Below are positions 9,914-20,154 of a stretch of 64,000 nt of DNA, piece by piece. Source of the stretch: Isochrysis galbana (lineage: Eukaryota; Haptophyta; Isochrysidales; Isochrysidaceae); contig CM030935.1 in NCBI GenBank assembly GCA_018136815.1, positions 2,601,092-2,665,091 on the forward strand, written 5' to 3'. The position numbers were made by a program, and so were the translations under genes. The stretch's first letter is position 1, and the number at the start of each line of letters is the position of its first letter. A model generated the notes under the pieces. It worked only from the letters and a program-made list of their open reading frames with translations. It searched no databases and had not been told where the DNA came from.

Positions 9914-10770
9914 AAATAAAATAATTAATGTTATATCCTAGCCAACCCCACTAGCTAATTGGACACAACTTTTCCGTCCCGGAATCCCGCCATGCCTGAC
10001 GAGCCAGGTGCCCGAGTGCTATGCCCCCTCCCCTCGATATTTGTCCTCCCCCCAGTGCACGCACCGACCCCGCGCACCCCAGCACGTCCTCTCCTCGAGT
10101 CCACGCTGGGGGAAAACCCCTTTCGGGTAAAAGCAACGCGGGGGGGGGGGGGGGGCACTCGTGAATAGGGGCCCAGGAGCGCTAATCTCTCCTCGCCGAA
10201 GCGAGTGGCCGCGGCGAGCCGCGGCCCTTCCCTCCTGGCTCTGGCGCCCCCGTCTTCTCTTACCCAAACGGGGCGAGAAGACACGTTTCTGCCGGAGGGG
10301 AGAGCTGCCGCTCCCCCCTCCCCTCCCTCTTCCCTTTTCCTCCTCTCTTCCCTGCGGCGGGGGCCCATGGCGCGCGCCTGCGGCCCCTCTTCAGGTCCCC
10401 AGGAGGCCGGCAGGGGCCTGGGAGCGCAGCTCAAGGGGCAGGTGAGGCTGGGGCATGGCCCTGGCCCCTCCTGCCTCTCCCTCGCTGGCTCTCGAGCCCC
10501 TGCCAGTCGACTGGAGCTGGCTGGGGGGTCCTGATCAGGGGGGCCCAGGGGGAGGAGGGGCTGGTCAGAGGGATGGGCAGGCCACGACGGGCCAGGGCGG
10601 GCGAGTCAGGCGGGCCTGTGGGGAGAGGAATGGGTCAGCAGGGCTGTGTGCTCCTGGCAGGCCATCAGGCGTGCCAGGAGAGTGGGTGGTTCCTCCCCCA
10701 TGAAAGGGGGGGAGTGGAGAGAGAGGGGGGCTCGTGCCCCCCCATGGGCGAACTAAGTATGAACTTAGTT
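9914..10770 (-). mobile_element. 857-bp retroelement C1 with exact ends
   Basis: Fourteen-base duplications GTTTTACGTTTTGA at 9900-9913 and 10771-10784 bound it. On the minus strand it begins exactly with the hairpin AACTAAGTTCATACTTAGTT (10751-10770), then ATG at 10745 and a short MGGTSPPLSP frame. It ends GGATATAACATTAATTATTT, a T-rich tail. It is about 95 percent alike to C2 (20155-21033) by eye. A G/C run near 10139-10156 is in both. The target was itself the 5' hairpin of a LINE (see findings). It encodes no enzyme. Confidence 0.85.
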
Positions 10771-10784
10771 GTTTTACGTTTTGA

Positions 10785-11405
10785 CGATAGTTGTCGCAAC
10801 CAACTATAAAGTTATACATTTTGTTGACATCTTAAGAGAAAGGATGCGCTGCTGCGATATGCTGAATAAGATAGGCCGCTGTTCATGCACCCCTCCCTGA
10901 TCCCTAACCCTAACCAACTCCTCGTCGCCTCTACCTGCCTATTCACCCATCACCTATTGTGGCATGGCAGTCATGGTGGCAGTCCTGGGGATGTGAGCGA
11001 CTGTGTACATTGCATCAGTTAGACTTTTGTGCCCTCACAAAGATGGCTTTTGTATCATTTGATGGGGAGCCCAATTGCATTGAACACAGAACCGTTGCCC
11101 CTAGCCTGAGGGCTGCAATAGTACATAGAGGTCCATAGGTGAGGGTCACAATGCAGAGGTGACCGCGATAAGCTGGCGGCTGATCCAGATGATCATCTCA
11201 TATATATCTGTCGTCGTTTCCAACCGCACTGCGAGAATACACCCTTCAGCACCTAGATTTACTGCCTCTCAAGTCCTGAGCTGTCGTTATCATTACATGC
11301 TTGCAGCTGTCGTAATCGCCACCGTAGCAGACTTCGGCGCCCGAGCAGCTAGGCTATAATACATCCGTATATGTATCGCCGCTTCTGCAAGGCTCGCGAG
11401 CCGCA
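10785..11405. other. spacer without recognised gene
   Basis: Contains CCCTAACCCTAACC near 10903, a two-and-a-half-unit telomere-like string, too short to mean a chromosome end. No convincing reading frame. Confidence 0.35.
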
Positions 11406-11642
11406 TCATCGAGGCGCCAGAGCCACAGTGGAGATGATCACGCCGACAGCCGCGGCTCCGAGAGCGACGCCCGTCAGGATCTTCACCTTCTTATACATCA
11501 TCTCTCGATCTCGGTCCGTTGCATAGAGGCCCTCGGCCAGTCGGAAACCGCCAGCAAATCCGATCAGAGCACCACAGACCCCTGCCGTCGCAGCGACCTT
11601 CCCCACAGGGATCGAGGAGGCTGCAGGAGCGCGCGCTGCCAT
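11406..11642 (-). CDS. small two-helix membrane protein, 78 aa
   Basis: The frame from ATG 11642 gives 78 residues starting MAARAPAASSIPVGKVAATA. Two hydrophobic helices (about 12-32 and 52-74) flank a charged loop GLYATDRDREMMYKKVK. Glycine and alanine spacing in both helices suggests close packing. The frame stays open upstream but that part is Ser/Cys-rich antisense of the neighbouring ORF. Size and topology are typical of small mitochondrial inner-membrane proteins; that location is an inference. Confidence 0.5.
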   Translation of the reverse strand: MAARAPAASSIPVGKVAATAGVCGALIGFAGGFRLAEGLYATDRDREMMYKKVKILTGVALGAAAVGVIISTVALAPR

Positions 11643-11799
11643 AGTAGTGTAGCGGCTGGCCCGATTAAAGTAGCGACTTTCGCCGACGATCATATCATGT
11701 ACCTCATGTACAAAAATAGAGGGATCTCGCTTGCGTACGAGTAGTGAAAAAAAATGAAGAGAACCAACGAGCAGGCGAGCGCAGCCATCCCCGAGGCAA

Positions 11800-12105
11800 A
11801 TGCAGGAAGTTGCTGGCCCGGGGGATGAGGAGGAGGACGTCCCGCTCTTCGCAACGAGTGTGCCACCTGGCGGCCTCACGACTGGCATGCAAGCCATTGC
11901 TGCGCTTATTGACGAGGATGAGGTACCAGCTGCTATGGAGGATGAGGACAGCCGTCGATCGACCAGAAGCAGGAAACGCAAAGCAGATAGTCTGGGCAGC
12001 GTCCAGGTCCATCTCGCGCTTTCGTCCTGCGAGCAGATGTTGCAACGGCAACGCACTCAGCCTCATACCGACAAGGTGGCCTTCAGACGGAGAGAAACTG
12101 GCTAA
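11800..12105 (+). CDS. small acidic/basic protein, 101 aa
   Basis: ATG at 11800 opens a 101-residue frame: an acidic N-terminal half, a strongly basic stretch SRRSTRSRKRK that looks like a nuclear localisation signal, then LGSVQVHLALSSC. It is divergent from the small membrane protein at 11406-11642, 157 bases away. Upstream frame closes at a TGA (11755). No family recognised. Confidence 0.4.
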   Translation: MQEVAGPGDEEEDVPLFATSVPPGGLTTGMQAIAALIDEDEVPAAMEDEDSRRSTRSRKRKADSLGSVQVHLALSSCEQMLQRQRTQPHTDKVAFRRRETG

Positions 12106-13419
12106 CCTACGTAGCATCCGATCATTGAATTTGAATCTGCACACAATAGAGCATTTTGCCACATGCCATTCCCAATCCGCCCTGCGACAGATGCGGTGTG
12201 AGACAGCACCGTGCTGATCTACACTGACCTTGAATACCCAATGGCGTGGATTTTCGACCGTAGATCGCTTTGTCGATGAGATGAAGATATTTGAAATGAA
12301 ATATACGACACACAGCTTGCAATTGAATACACGACAAACGAACACGCATACGCTCATACGTAGGTGTGGGTGCTAGATTGAGTGCTCTTGGTACGGTGTG
12401 CGCAGAGTCATAGTGAAGCGGAATCTTGAATATGCTCACGGGACTATGTCTAGTGTTGAACACAAAATCAACTTGAACGTTTGGTCACTTGATCACACTT
12501 GCACCGTTTGCGTTAAATATAACATGTATATATGCGGGGGGTAATTTCCCCCCGTGTTCGGGTGGTGCACTGGGACTTTTGATGGCCCGCACCTTCAGTG
12601 CAAGAGCAAAGCACAGTCATTGGCCCGTCGAGGTCGCGTTCCGTCAAAAGAGGACCAGAAGTTTCGATTTATATTCACTTCAAACTTTTAGAAATTAAAA
12701 ACAGTATTTTAAATATAATGATTGTTTTATTAATAGTATTACTATAATTGATTTACTATTAGTAAATCACGTACGCTAACGCTAAAAAGCACGACTCGAC
12801 GCCTTTATACCCTTCGGCGAGGCGGGGTGCGAGGTGGAGGGTGACCCGAAACTCGGGTTACGTTTAATATCTAATATCCCGCCATTTACTACATGTTACC
12901 CCCCAGGAGCCAACGCCCCAGTGCCACGGGCCAAGAGCTTTCGCGCCAATCGTTCGCGTCAGCCGATTTGCACACCCAGTCCACATTGAAAAACTGCCCA
13001 TTTCAATAGTGTTTCGAGTGCTGAGCCCCCCCTTCTCACCCCATTAAGCCAGCATGTACCGGCAACCCCCCCATTGAAGTTGCGTTTTTATCTCAAGTTT
13101 TGGGAGCTGTGAAAAGAAAACTGAAAAAATTTTCAGTTTTGGAACGGAGGTAGTAAAATGCTTTGAATTTAGAATTTTATAAATTGACTATGGACATTTG
13201 ATGGCTCAATCTGAGTTTGTCACATGTTCGACGGAATGTGACCTTCGGGGGCTCCGCTGCGGGGCGGAGCTGCGCGAGGGAACCGTCGTCTGCAGGGGGA
13301 AGCCGTGCAGGGGGGGGAATCGCCAGGCGCCGGAGAGGTGAGCGCCGTACGGCATCACTCCACGCAGTCGCAACGTGCCCTGCAGGGGACCCCCGGCGAG
13401 GCTGCAACCATGCTATCGA
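12106..13419. other. repeat-rich spacer
   Basis: No gene recognised. It holds an AT-rich block (12690-12780), a copy of the foldback-element end GTTACCCCCCAGGAGCCAAC at about 12895-12914, a GGTCGCGTTCCGTCAAAAGA motif at 12632, and at about 13139-13153 the mariner-like end GGAACGGAGGTAG followed by TA, directly preceded by a palindrome built on CTGAAAAAATTTTCAG. Confidence 0.45.
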
Positions 13420-14172
13420 AAAAAACCTTTTAATATTCTTACCGCACTCGCGGCGAATGGAACCACTACCCACTACAAGTAGCACGTAGCATACTCTCTA
13501 CACCCCCATTCCCCGGCCCTTCTCCCCCGCCATCAGGCGGCTCCCCCGTACACTACTAGGGGGATTGGGGTGGAGGGCTTAGATATGGTCCGGTGGCCCG
13601 CGCCACCCCCGGTGATCTTTCCCCCCCTTCCTCCTGTGTCTCCGAGTGGGCGGCCCACTCTGTCTCGTCTTATCCTGTAAACAGGCGCGAGACTTACCGA
13701 TTTTCCGGTGGGCGGAGCTCTCGCTCGCGCCCACCCCCTTTTCCGCGCTCTCTCTCCCCTCTCCTGCGGCACGCGCGATGGCGCGCCTGCGGCAGGCCTC
13801 CAGTTGCCCTCTGGCGGCCCCTGGAGGCTCCTGGAGGCCAGCTCAGGGGGCAGAGGAGGCTGGGGCTGGGCCCTGGCCTCCCCTGCCTCTCCCTCGCTGG
13901 CGCTCCCGAGCCTCTGGGGCCCCCAGTCTGCACCTGTCTGCCTGTCGACCAGGGGGGGAGGGGGGGTTGGAGCAATGGGCTGGTCGCGAGGGGCCAGGAT
14001 GGGCGAATGGGGCGAGCCTGTGGGGAAGGGAGTGGGTCAGTAGGGCAGTGGCCTCCTGGCAAGCCATCAGGCATGCCAGGAGGATGGGTGGTTCCTCCCC
14101 CATGGCAGGGGAGGAGTGGAGAGAGGGGGGGGCTCGTGCCCCCCCATGGGTCAACCAAGTATAAACTTAGTA
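13420..14172 (-). mobile_element. 753-bp retroelement D1 with exact ends
   Basis: Fifteen-base duplications CAACCATGCTATCGA at 13405-13419 and 14173-14187 bound it. On the minus strand it starts with the hairpin TACTAAGTTTATACTTGGTT, then ATG at 14146 with the short MGGT-type frame. It ends GAATATTAAAAGG followed by six or seven T. It shares its 5' half with D2 (30093-30581) and with C elements but has its own 3' end. No enzyme is encoded. Confidence 0.85.
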
Positions 14173-14187
14173 CAACCATGCTATCGA

Positions 14188-15318
14188 TATCGAGCGAGCG
14201 GGAGTGCGCGTGGAACGTGAAACGTGCGAGCCCGGGAGTGTCGAATCCAGAGTATCTCAATACTCAAAGCGGATTCGATACTCGATAGTGCGAACGAATT
14301 TTGTTTTCAGGGCTTGTCTCGATGGTTCGCCGCTCGTTCGACATATTGAACACCGAGGCTTCACATCGCTCGTCAATTCGTTTGTCTCCTTCTTTGTTTG
14401 TTTTTGTTTCGAGCGTTTATGTTTGTTTCTCAGTTCTTTTGTTGATTGAGTGGTGTTAGTAGATTGAGTTTTGTGAGGTGGTCACGTGCGCCGTCGTCAT
14501 GTAGCGCGTTCCCCTCCCTCCCTCTCTCTCTCTCTCTCAAGATTGTGCCCCGAATGAGACTTGACACGATCAAGCATCCGCTTGATTCGACAGGGAGAGA
14601 AAACAGGAAATAGGAGAAGGGGGCGACGCGATCTCCCCCTGCTTCGAGCGCGGCGGCCGAACGTGATCTCCCCCTGCCCACAACAACACGAGTTGTTGTT
14701 ATGGTCATGAAAACAGAATCTAACACAACTTTTACGCACATTGCACAAACAGACCGAGAAGCACATTTCTTCCACGCTGGCGCAAGATTGACGTCGACTG
14801 CTCAAGAGACAAAAAAGAGAGTATCAGAGGCAGAGGCGGCGCCCGTGCGTCGCGCGCGCATGCCCCTCAGGCATAGCTACCACCTGACATATCAATTGCA
14901 GCCCTGCACGCGCGCACAGCACACACCGCCCATTAGAGGGGGAGAGAAAGTAACGACAGTTTTCACACGACTCAACCATGAGAGAAACGGAGAAAGAGAG
15001 CAAGAACATTTTCCACGCGTACCAACCATGAGAGAATGAGAGAGATGTAGTCGAGGCGCGAGGCGCCGAAAATATCGTGCCGCGTCCGTTCATGCACCGA
15101 GTGCGCCGAGCAACGATCCCATGAAAACACTCTTCCCCTGCTCCTAGAGTAACCAAAGGCGAACGAGATCAGACACAAACAGTTGGCAGCTTTCGCGGCC
15201 ATCATCATTTGTGCTTGCCTCTCGCCCTCACATGTGCTCTCTAGAGCAATGCGGACGTGAGAACTCTCAAGCCACTGGCAGTGTATGCGCGTTGCACCAA
15301 GAAATGGTAGTCCAATAT
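14188..15318. other. spacer downstream of TFIIF-alpha
   Basis: No gene recognised. A CT microsatellite lies near 14517-14540. Two copies of ACCATGAGAGAA lie near 14977 and 15026. Confidence 0.4.
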
Positions 15319-16731
15319 TCATTTCCCGCCCAGCTTGTATTGGAAAATTATTGCGTCCTTGAGCACTGCTTGTGAGACGCCGCCCCGCTTTTCAAGTTTT
15401 GCGACATTCTTAATGATGTCCTGTAGGTGTTTCTTCTCTTCTGCTGACAGATTGAACTCCTTGAAGTAAGACGTGAGCTCCTTCAGGTTCATGGCTCCCT
15501 TCTCGTGCAGGAGCATGACTACATCACGTTCAGTCACGCGATGGCGTGTCAGCGGCAGGGCAGCAGCAAGCGCAGGCGCCGGTTGCTGCGTTGGGAAAGG
15601 CGGTGTGTTTGTGCGCGCGCGCTTGGTGTCGCCATCCTTGCCCTCAGCGCAGCTGGACTCTCCCGCGGCAGTCTTGCGCTTCGCGCCGATGGCTGAGCCC
15701 GTGCTGCTGCCCGCGCCATCGGCCGAGGCCGCCATCTCATCGGCAGACTCGCCGCCCCCTTCACTCTTGCCAATGCGTCGAGTGTCACCAAGGATGCGGC
15801 GAAGCAACGCCTTTCCACCCTCCGAGTCATCTTCGTCGTCGTCATCTTCGTCGTCGTCCTCGTCGTAATAGGGATCATCAGCCCGCCGCCGCTCGATCCG
15901 CTCAGCCTTCAATATTTTCTTCTGATACGCCTTCCATTCGCTAGTCTCCTCAGTGCGGTCTGCATCGACTTCCTCTTCCGGGTCCTCATCCGCAAGTCCG
16001 AGGCGGACACGGGCAGCCTCGTGGCCGACGACCTTCGCGGCCTCCTCGCGCGCCCCGGCCGCAAGCTCATCCTCCTCAAAAAATTCGTCGTCGTCATCGT
16101 CGAACATCTGTTCCTCATCCTCAACGTCCAGGCCCTCTCGCCCATCCTCATCCTCCCATCCTCCTCCGCGGCCGCTGGCTGAAGTGACAATGTCGGCGCC
16201 GTCATCGAATAGATCCTCTTCGAAGTCTGCGGAGGCAGGCTCATCGGCGGCAGCGTCCTCGCGATGAGTCTTGCGCAATGACGCGATGCGTGCTTCGCTT
16301 CTGCTGCCACGGAAGTCATTCTGCTGCAAAGACTTTTCCGCCTCATCGATGTCCATGGTCTCATAGAGTATCGCCGGCCGGAATGCGACCCACTCATCGA
16401 CTGGGATGACCTGGATGCTGCGAGGCCCCCCACGCCCGTCGCTCGGCTCGACACGCATAAGCACATATGCTGAGGCACCCGCGCCCGCAGCCTCGCGTAC
16501 GCCCTCGTATTTCTTGTCCGGTGTGGCGAGGGTGTAAAGCGAGTCTGCAGTCTGCCCGTGCCGCTGGGCAGCCCGGCTCAATGTAGCCTTCTGGCGGGTA
16601 AGCGTAGCGTTGGGAGGCTCACCCGGGCGCGGCTCGAGTGGTCCAATCCGCTCGCGAAACTTGGCAAGCACCCTTGGCTTGGCTGCCGCGCTCGAGGCCT
16701 TAAGGACAAAGCCATCGGCCGGCGCGGACAT
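15319..16731 (-). CDS. transcription initiation factor IIF subunit alpha (RAP74)
   Basis: An uninterrupted 470-residue ORF. The N-terminal region (about 1-150) corresponds to the TFIIF-alpha/beta dimerisation part. Residues about 160-330 are highly acidic, with DEDDDEDDDDEDD-type runs, as in RAP74 proteins. The last 65 residues form a winged helix: TERDVVMLLHEKGAMNLKEL, then helices ending in FQYKL. TFIIF-alpha pairs with TFIIF-beta, binds RNA polymerase II in the nucleus and stabilises initiation; the C-terminal winged helix contacts the FCP1 phosphatase in known family members. Length fits protist members (human 517). Divergent from uL6m. Confidence 0.85.
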   Translation of the reverse strand: MSAPADGFVLKASSAAAKPRVLAKFRERIGPLEPRPGEPPNATLTRQKATLSRAAQRHGQTADSLYTLATPDKKYEGVREAAGAGASAYVLMRVEPSDGRGGPRSIQVIPVDEWVAFRPAILYETMDIDEAEKSLQQNDFRGSRSEARIASLRKTHREDAAADEPASADFEEDLFDDGADIVTSASGRGGGWEDEDGREGLDVEDEEQMFDDDDDEFFEEDELAAGAREEAAKVVGHEAARVRLGLADEDPEEEVDADRTEETSEWKAYQKKILKAERIERRRADDPYYDEDDDEDDDDEDDSEGGKALLRRILGDTRRIGKSEGGGESADEMAASADGAGSSTGSAIGAKRKTAAGESSCAEGKDGDTKRARTNTPPFPTQQPAPALAAALPLTRHRVTERDVVMLLHEKGAMNLKELTSYFKEFNLSAEEKKHLQDIIKNVAKLEKRGGVSQAVLKDAIIFQYKLGGK

Positions 16732-17249
16732 GCGGCGCGCGGCTTGGAGAGGGCGGCCGAGCGAGCCTTGTGTGAGAGAGAGCGGGGGGGGGGGGGGAGA
16801 GAGAGAGGGAGGGCCGAGAGTGGGAGGGAGGGAGGGAGGGTGGGAGGGAGAGACAGAGAAAACTCACAGCAAACCACATTCTTTTCACGTAAATATAGGG
16901 AATTCGAAGGGAAAAATCAACGGGACGAAAGAGAGAACGAAGGAGGGGCGGCGGCTTCTACTTTAGTAGGTAGGGGTGAGAGGGGGGGGGGGGAGCCAGC
17001 GCCAGACAGAGCGTGAGAGGGATTTTCTTGTAGATGTGAAGTATTGCGCTAGGAGTATTGTTAGAGAGAGACAACTCTTTCAGCCTTTCTCCCGTCGTGC
17101 CGCCCTCGTCGGCGGCGGCGGCGCGCCAGTCGGCTTCCTCTCGCTGCCCTCTCTCTGCCTCTTTCCCCTCCCCTCCCTTCTCTCCCTCCTGTTCGTGCGC
17201 GCGTATTCTGCTGTGAATCTAGTCGAGAGAATCCTATTTTATTCTGACG
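16732..17249. promoter_or_regulatory. bidirectional promoter region of TFIIF-alpha and uL6m
   Basis: About 520 bases between divergent starts. The TFIIF-proximal half is GA-rich (16779-16860), with a 12-base G run near 16786 and another near 16983; the uL6m-proximal half is CT-rich (17140-17190). The strand asymmetry is mirror-like, pointing outwards from a centre near 16950. Confidence 0.45.
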
Positions 17250-17954
17250 GTGCGTGCTATGTGGGGAGTACTCCGTGAGTCGCGCCGCTTCATGTCACGG
17301 ATCGGCCGTGTTCCAGTGAAGCTGCCTGAGGGCGTCAAGGTGACCATTGAGCCGTACGCCGAGGGGTCCCTCCGGCCGATCAAGCCACCTAGCGATTATC
17401 GACTCAAGCAAATGATGAAGCGGAGGCCGGACAAGGACTCCTTCCAGGCTTTTGGTCAGCCGCACCGCGCAGTCATCGAGGGACCCCTGGGCACCATGCG
17501 CGTTCCGATACATTCCTTCATCAACGTGGAGAGGGCTGACGACGCCACCCTCACAGTGACGTCCAAGTGCGGTGGTCAGACCAAGCTGGGGAAGACGATG
17601 TGGGGCACGACGCAATCATATCTCGCGAGCGCTGTGCGCGGAGTGTCGCAGGGGTATCGAAAGGATCTCGAGCTTCATGGTGTTGGATTCCGTGCGCGCA
17701 TGGAGAACATTGACGAGAAGGAAACGCTGGTGTTGCGCCTAGGATTCACAAACGAGTTGCATGTCCCGGTCCCCTACGGTGTGAAAATATCATGTCCGAC
17801 GCAGACCTCAGTTACGGTCTTTGGTCACATCAAGGGCCAGGTTGGGAACCTTGCCGCAAAGATCCGTGGGCTGCGTAAGCCCGATGCGTACAAGGGCAAG
17901 GGTATCCGCTACTTGGGAGAAGAGGTCAAATTGAAGCCCGGAAAGCGACGTTAG
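17250..17954 (+). CDS. mitochondrial large-subunit ribosomal protein uL6m
   Basis: A 234-residue protein of the bacterial uL6 type. It opens with a basic, acid-free leader (MRAMWGVLRESRRFMSRIGR) fitting a mitochondrial presequence, and ends with the family signature RKPDAYKGKGIRYLGEEVKL. The two uL6 repeats are visible around HRAVIEGPLGTMRVPIHSF and GVGFRARMENIDEKETLVL. Cytosolic eukaryotic uL6 lacks this ending, so an organellar ribosome is meant; the presequence favours the mitochondrion over a plastid. An insertion of about 25 residues follows the first strand. Start at 17250 or the ATG at 17259. Confidence 0.85.
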   Translation: MRAMWGVLRESRRFMSRIGRVPVKLPEGVKVTIEPYAEGSLRPIKPPSDYRLKQMMKRRPDKDSFQAFGQPHRAVIEGPLGTMRVPIHSFINVERADDATLTVTSKCGGQTKLGKTMWGTTQSYLASAVRGVSQGYRKDLELHGVGFRARMENIDEKETLVLRLGFTNELHVPVPYGVKISCPTQTSVTVFGHIKGQVGNLAAKIRGLRKPDAYKGKGIRYLGEEVKLKPGKRR

Positions 17955-18344
17955 GCGATGGCAACGCGGTTCGACAGCCGTAGCCGGCGCATATCTGGAG
18001 CTTGTCGCACGCGGACATTGAGGGGTGTGCTGACAAAGATTGAGCGCAGGGTGGGGTTGTGGGTGGTGTTTATGTGTGTGCGTGTCGTTATCAGGCTAGC
18101 CACAGCGACCACCACGCATTTAAGCAGGAAAGCGTTGCAGCAGTGGCTAGCGTCGACTTGCACCCACGTGCTTGCCGGATACCTGACTATAAACTCGTCG
18201 GCCTCCCCTCTTGGGTGTGGTGTGTGCTGGCGCTTGTATTTGTCATTACTGGCGTCCTTGCGTCCTTATCCGTATCCTTATTTATTAGTAGTAATAACAG
18301 GCTTAAAAGCAAACGTCTAAAGATTCGGAACCCTGCTCTCTAAA

Positions 18345-19625
18345 CCTACGTTTATAAGTAGGGGTCAATGGGGGCCTCGCGACCCCCTCTCTCCATCGCG
18401 GACACGCCCTGGGTGGGCCTGCACATCCACATCCACCCTAAAAAAAACTTCTTAATAATCTCGCCGCGCGCGCGACCCTGCACAGTATCTACGCAGCCAC
18501 GCCCGCTTCCCTTCCCTCCCCCTCCACCTGCCTTGCGGCTCGTCCCCTCGTGCTCTACCTAGGGGCTGGGTGTAGTGGGTTTCCAGTGGCAGACGGTGTG
18601 TACCGATTCTCGACGGCCTGGTTCTCACCTTCCTCCTGTGCCATCGGGCTACCGGCTGATGTGTGTTTGTTCCTTGTGCTGTATCCACATCCACCCTAAC
18701 CCTGTGCCCTTTGGCAGGGGCTGAGCCGTCAACACTCCTGTCCAGACACTCGCTGGGCGCGCGCCGCGCGCCGCACGCATTCGCCTGCTCTGGCCCTCCC
18801 ATCGTACTGACCCCCCCCCTTCACCACTGAGCCACAGACCACCCGAGCCGCCAGCGAAGGAGCGGCTGAGCACTCAACAGAACAACCAAGCAATAAGACT
18901 CCCAATGGGCGCGCGACGCGCGCCGCACGCACTCGCCTGCACTGGCCCCCAATCGTACTGACCCCCCCCCCTTCACCACTGAGACACAGACTATCAGAGC
19001 CGCCAAGAGGGCACCCAGGGCCAGCGAAGCGAGCGAGGGAGAGGCAGGAGAGGCCAGGGCATTGCCCCAACCTCCACTGCCCTCTGAGCTGCCCCAGCAG
19101 GTCATCTGGGGGGTGGGGGGGGTCCCCTCAGAGGGAGGCCATGGCGCGCGCAGGCATCACGCGCCCGTAGGAGAACGCAAAGAATGGCGACAAAAGCAAA
19201 AGCGCAACAAAAAAAGAAACAATCCGGGCCGAATGTAAAAAGGTAATTCCTGCTCCCTTTTGCGATATGTGATATGTGCGCAGGACGACACCTTGCACGT
19301 CAAGCAGACGCCGCGAAAGAGCGGCGGCAGACGAAGAAGGCCCAAAAGGCGGGGGCCGAGCCCCCCCCGGGGGAACGATTAGATACTTGCAGGAGGCGTT
19401 TACGTTTGTCCCCCACAAGAACGAACACCACACCAGCAGGTCTGCCCCAGCCCGCCCCTTGCATTTGGCCCGACGTAGTGCGTAGTGCACGCGGCGCCCC
19501 CCCCCCCCCCCGATACCAAAGACAAAGGAATGAAGGGTGTAGTGCAAAGGAGTGAGTATACTGGGGTATAGGCGATGGAGTTAGAAAGTGCCGTGAGTGT
19601 ATACTCCTTTATTTATAGCTTCCGA
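18345..19625 (+). mobile_element. LINE-like element, copy B2, interrupted by a SINE
   Basis: Starts with hairpin CCTACGTTTATAAGTAGG (18345-18362) and ATG 18368, MGASRPPLSIADTPWVGL, as in B1. The SINE F1 sits at 18442-18682. From 18700 the sequence matches B1 again, including GGCCATGGCGCGCG (19138) and GATACCAAAGACAAAGGAATG (19512). From about 19630 it passes into a LINE C-terminal region, so B1 looks like a shortened derivative of this longer type. Its 3' terminus is not identified. Confidence 0.7.
18442..18682 (-). mobile_element. SINE F1, about 241 bp, tRNA-like head and T tail
   Basis: Seventeen-base duplications ATCCACATCCACCCTAA at 18425-18441 and 18683-18699 bound it exactly. On the minus strand the head holds TGGCACAGGAGG, a good match to the tRNA/Pol III A box. 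About 34 bases later GTCGAGAATC is a weak B-box candidate. The body matches copies at 21385-21634 and 43382-43563. The 3' end reads GGCGAGATTATTAAGAAG followed by a T run. This points to a Pol III SINE mobilised by the LINEs. Confidence 0.75.
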
Positions 19626-19629
19626 CATA

Positions 19630-20154
19630 ACCCGAGCGCTGAGGGAGGAGGGCCCACGACCCAAACAAACCCCAACCAGCGAGAGAGGCGTGGGCACGCA
19701 AGTTAAATCTAACACCCGAAGACTGGAAACACGTGGCGAGCCTATACACGAACCCCCTTCGAAAACACACAGATAAACACCCGCACTTCAAACACATAAA
19801 TAACGCACAGGAGACTGGACTCACGCAATCGCTTCGCTACGGCGACGTCGAAAGCGTGCAGAATGTGCGGCAAATACCGCGAAAGCTCCACGCACCTAGC
19901 ACGATGCCCATCCACGCGACCCGTCTTCGAAACAATAGAAGCGGTAGCAGGCTACGACTACGAACCCGCTAAAAACAGATGAACGGTAGCGCAAAAAAAC
20001 ATGGACAGACTATTCGCCTACCCCAACTCACCAACGCCGGATAGTCTAAAGGCGCTATACATAATAGCATGGAGATACATCCTAGGCGACTTTTATAGAA
20101 TTGAGTTCGAAAACTACACATTCCACCACATACCAGTCATAGAACGCATCCTAA
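19630..20154 (+). mobile_element. LINE C-terminal fragment, left part
   Basis: In shifting frames it encodes the end of a LINE polyprotein: CRMCGKYRESSTHLARCP is the CCHC zinc knuckle that follows the reverse transcriptase, then SLKALYIIAWRYILGDFYRI. The same order appears in the LINE at 59434-61729. At least one frameshift near 19890 inactivates it. The reading continues after element C2 at 21034. Confidence 0.75.

Noticed and set aside
10900-10918. Telomere-like CCCTAACCCTAACC
   Set aside because: Only two and a half units, with no array; too short to indicate a chromosome end or interstitial telomere.
15473-16267. Ser-rich plus-strand frames opposite TFIIF-alpha
   Set aside because: Antisense of the acidic region; poly-Ser arises from GAN codons on the other strand.
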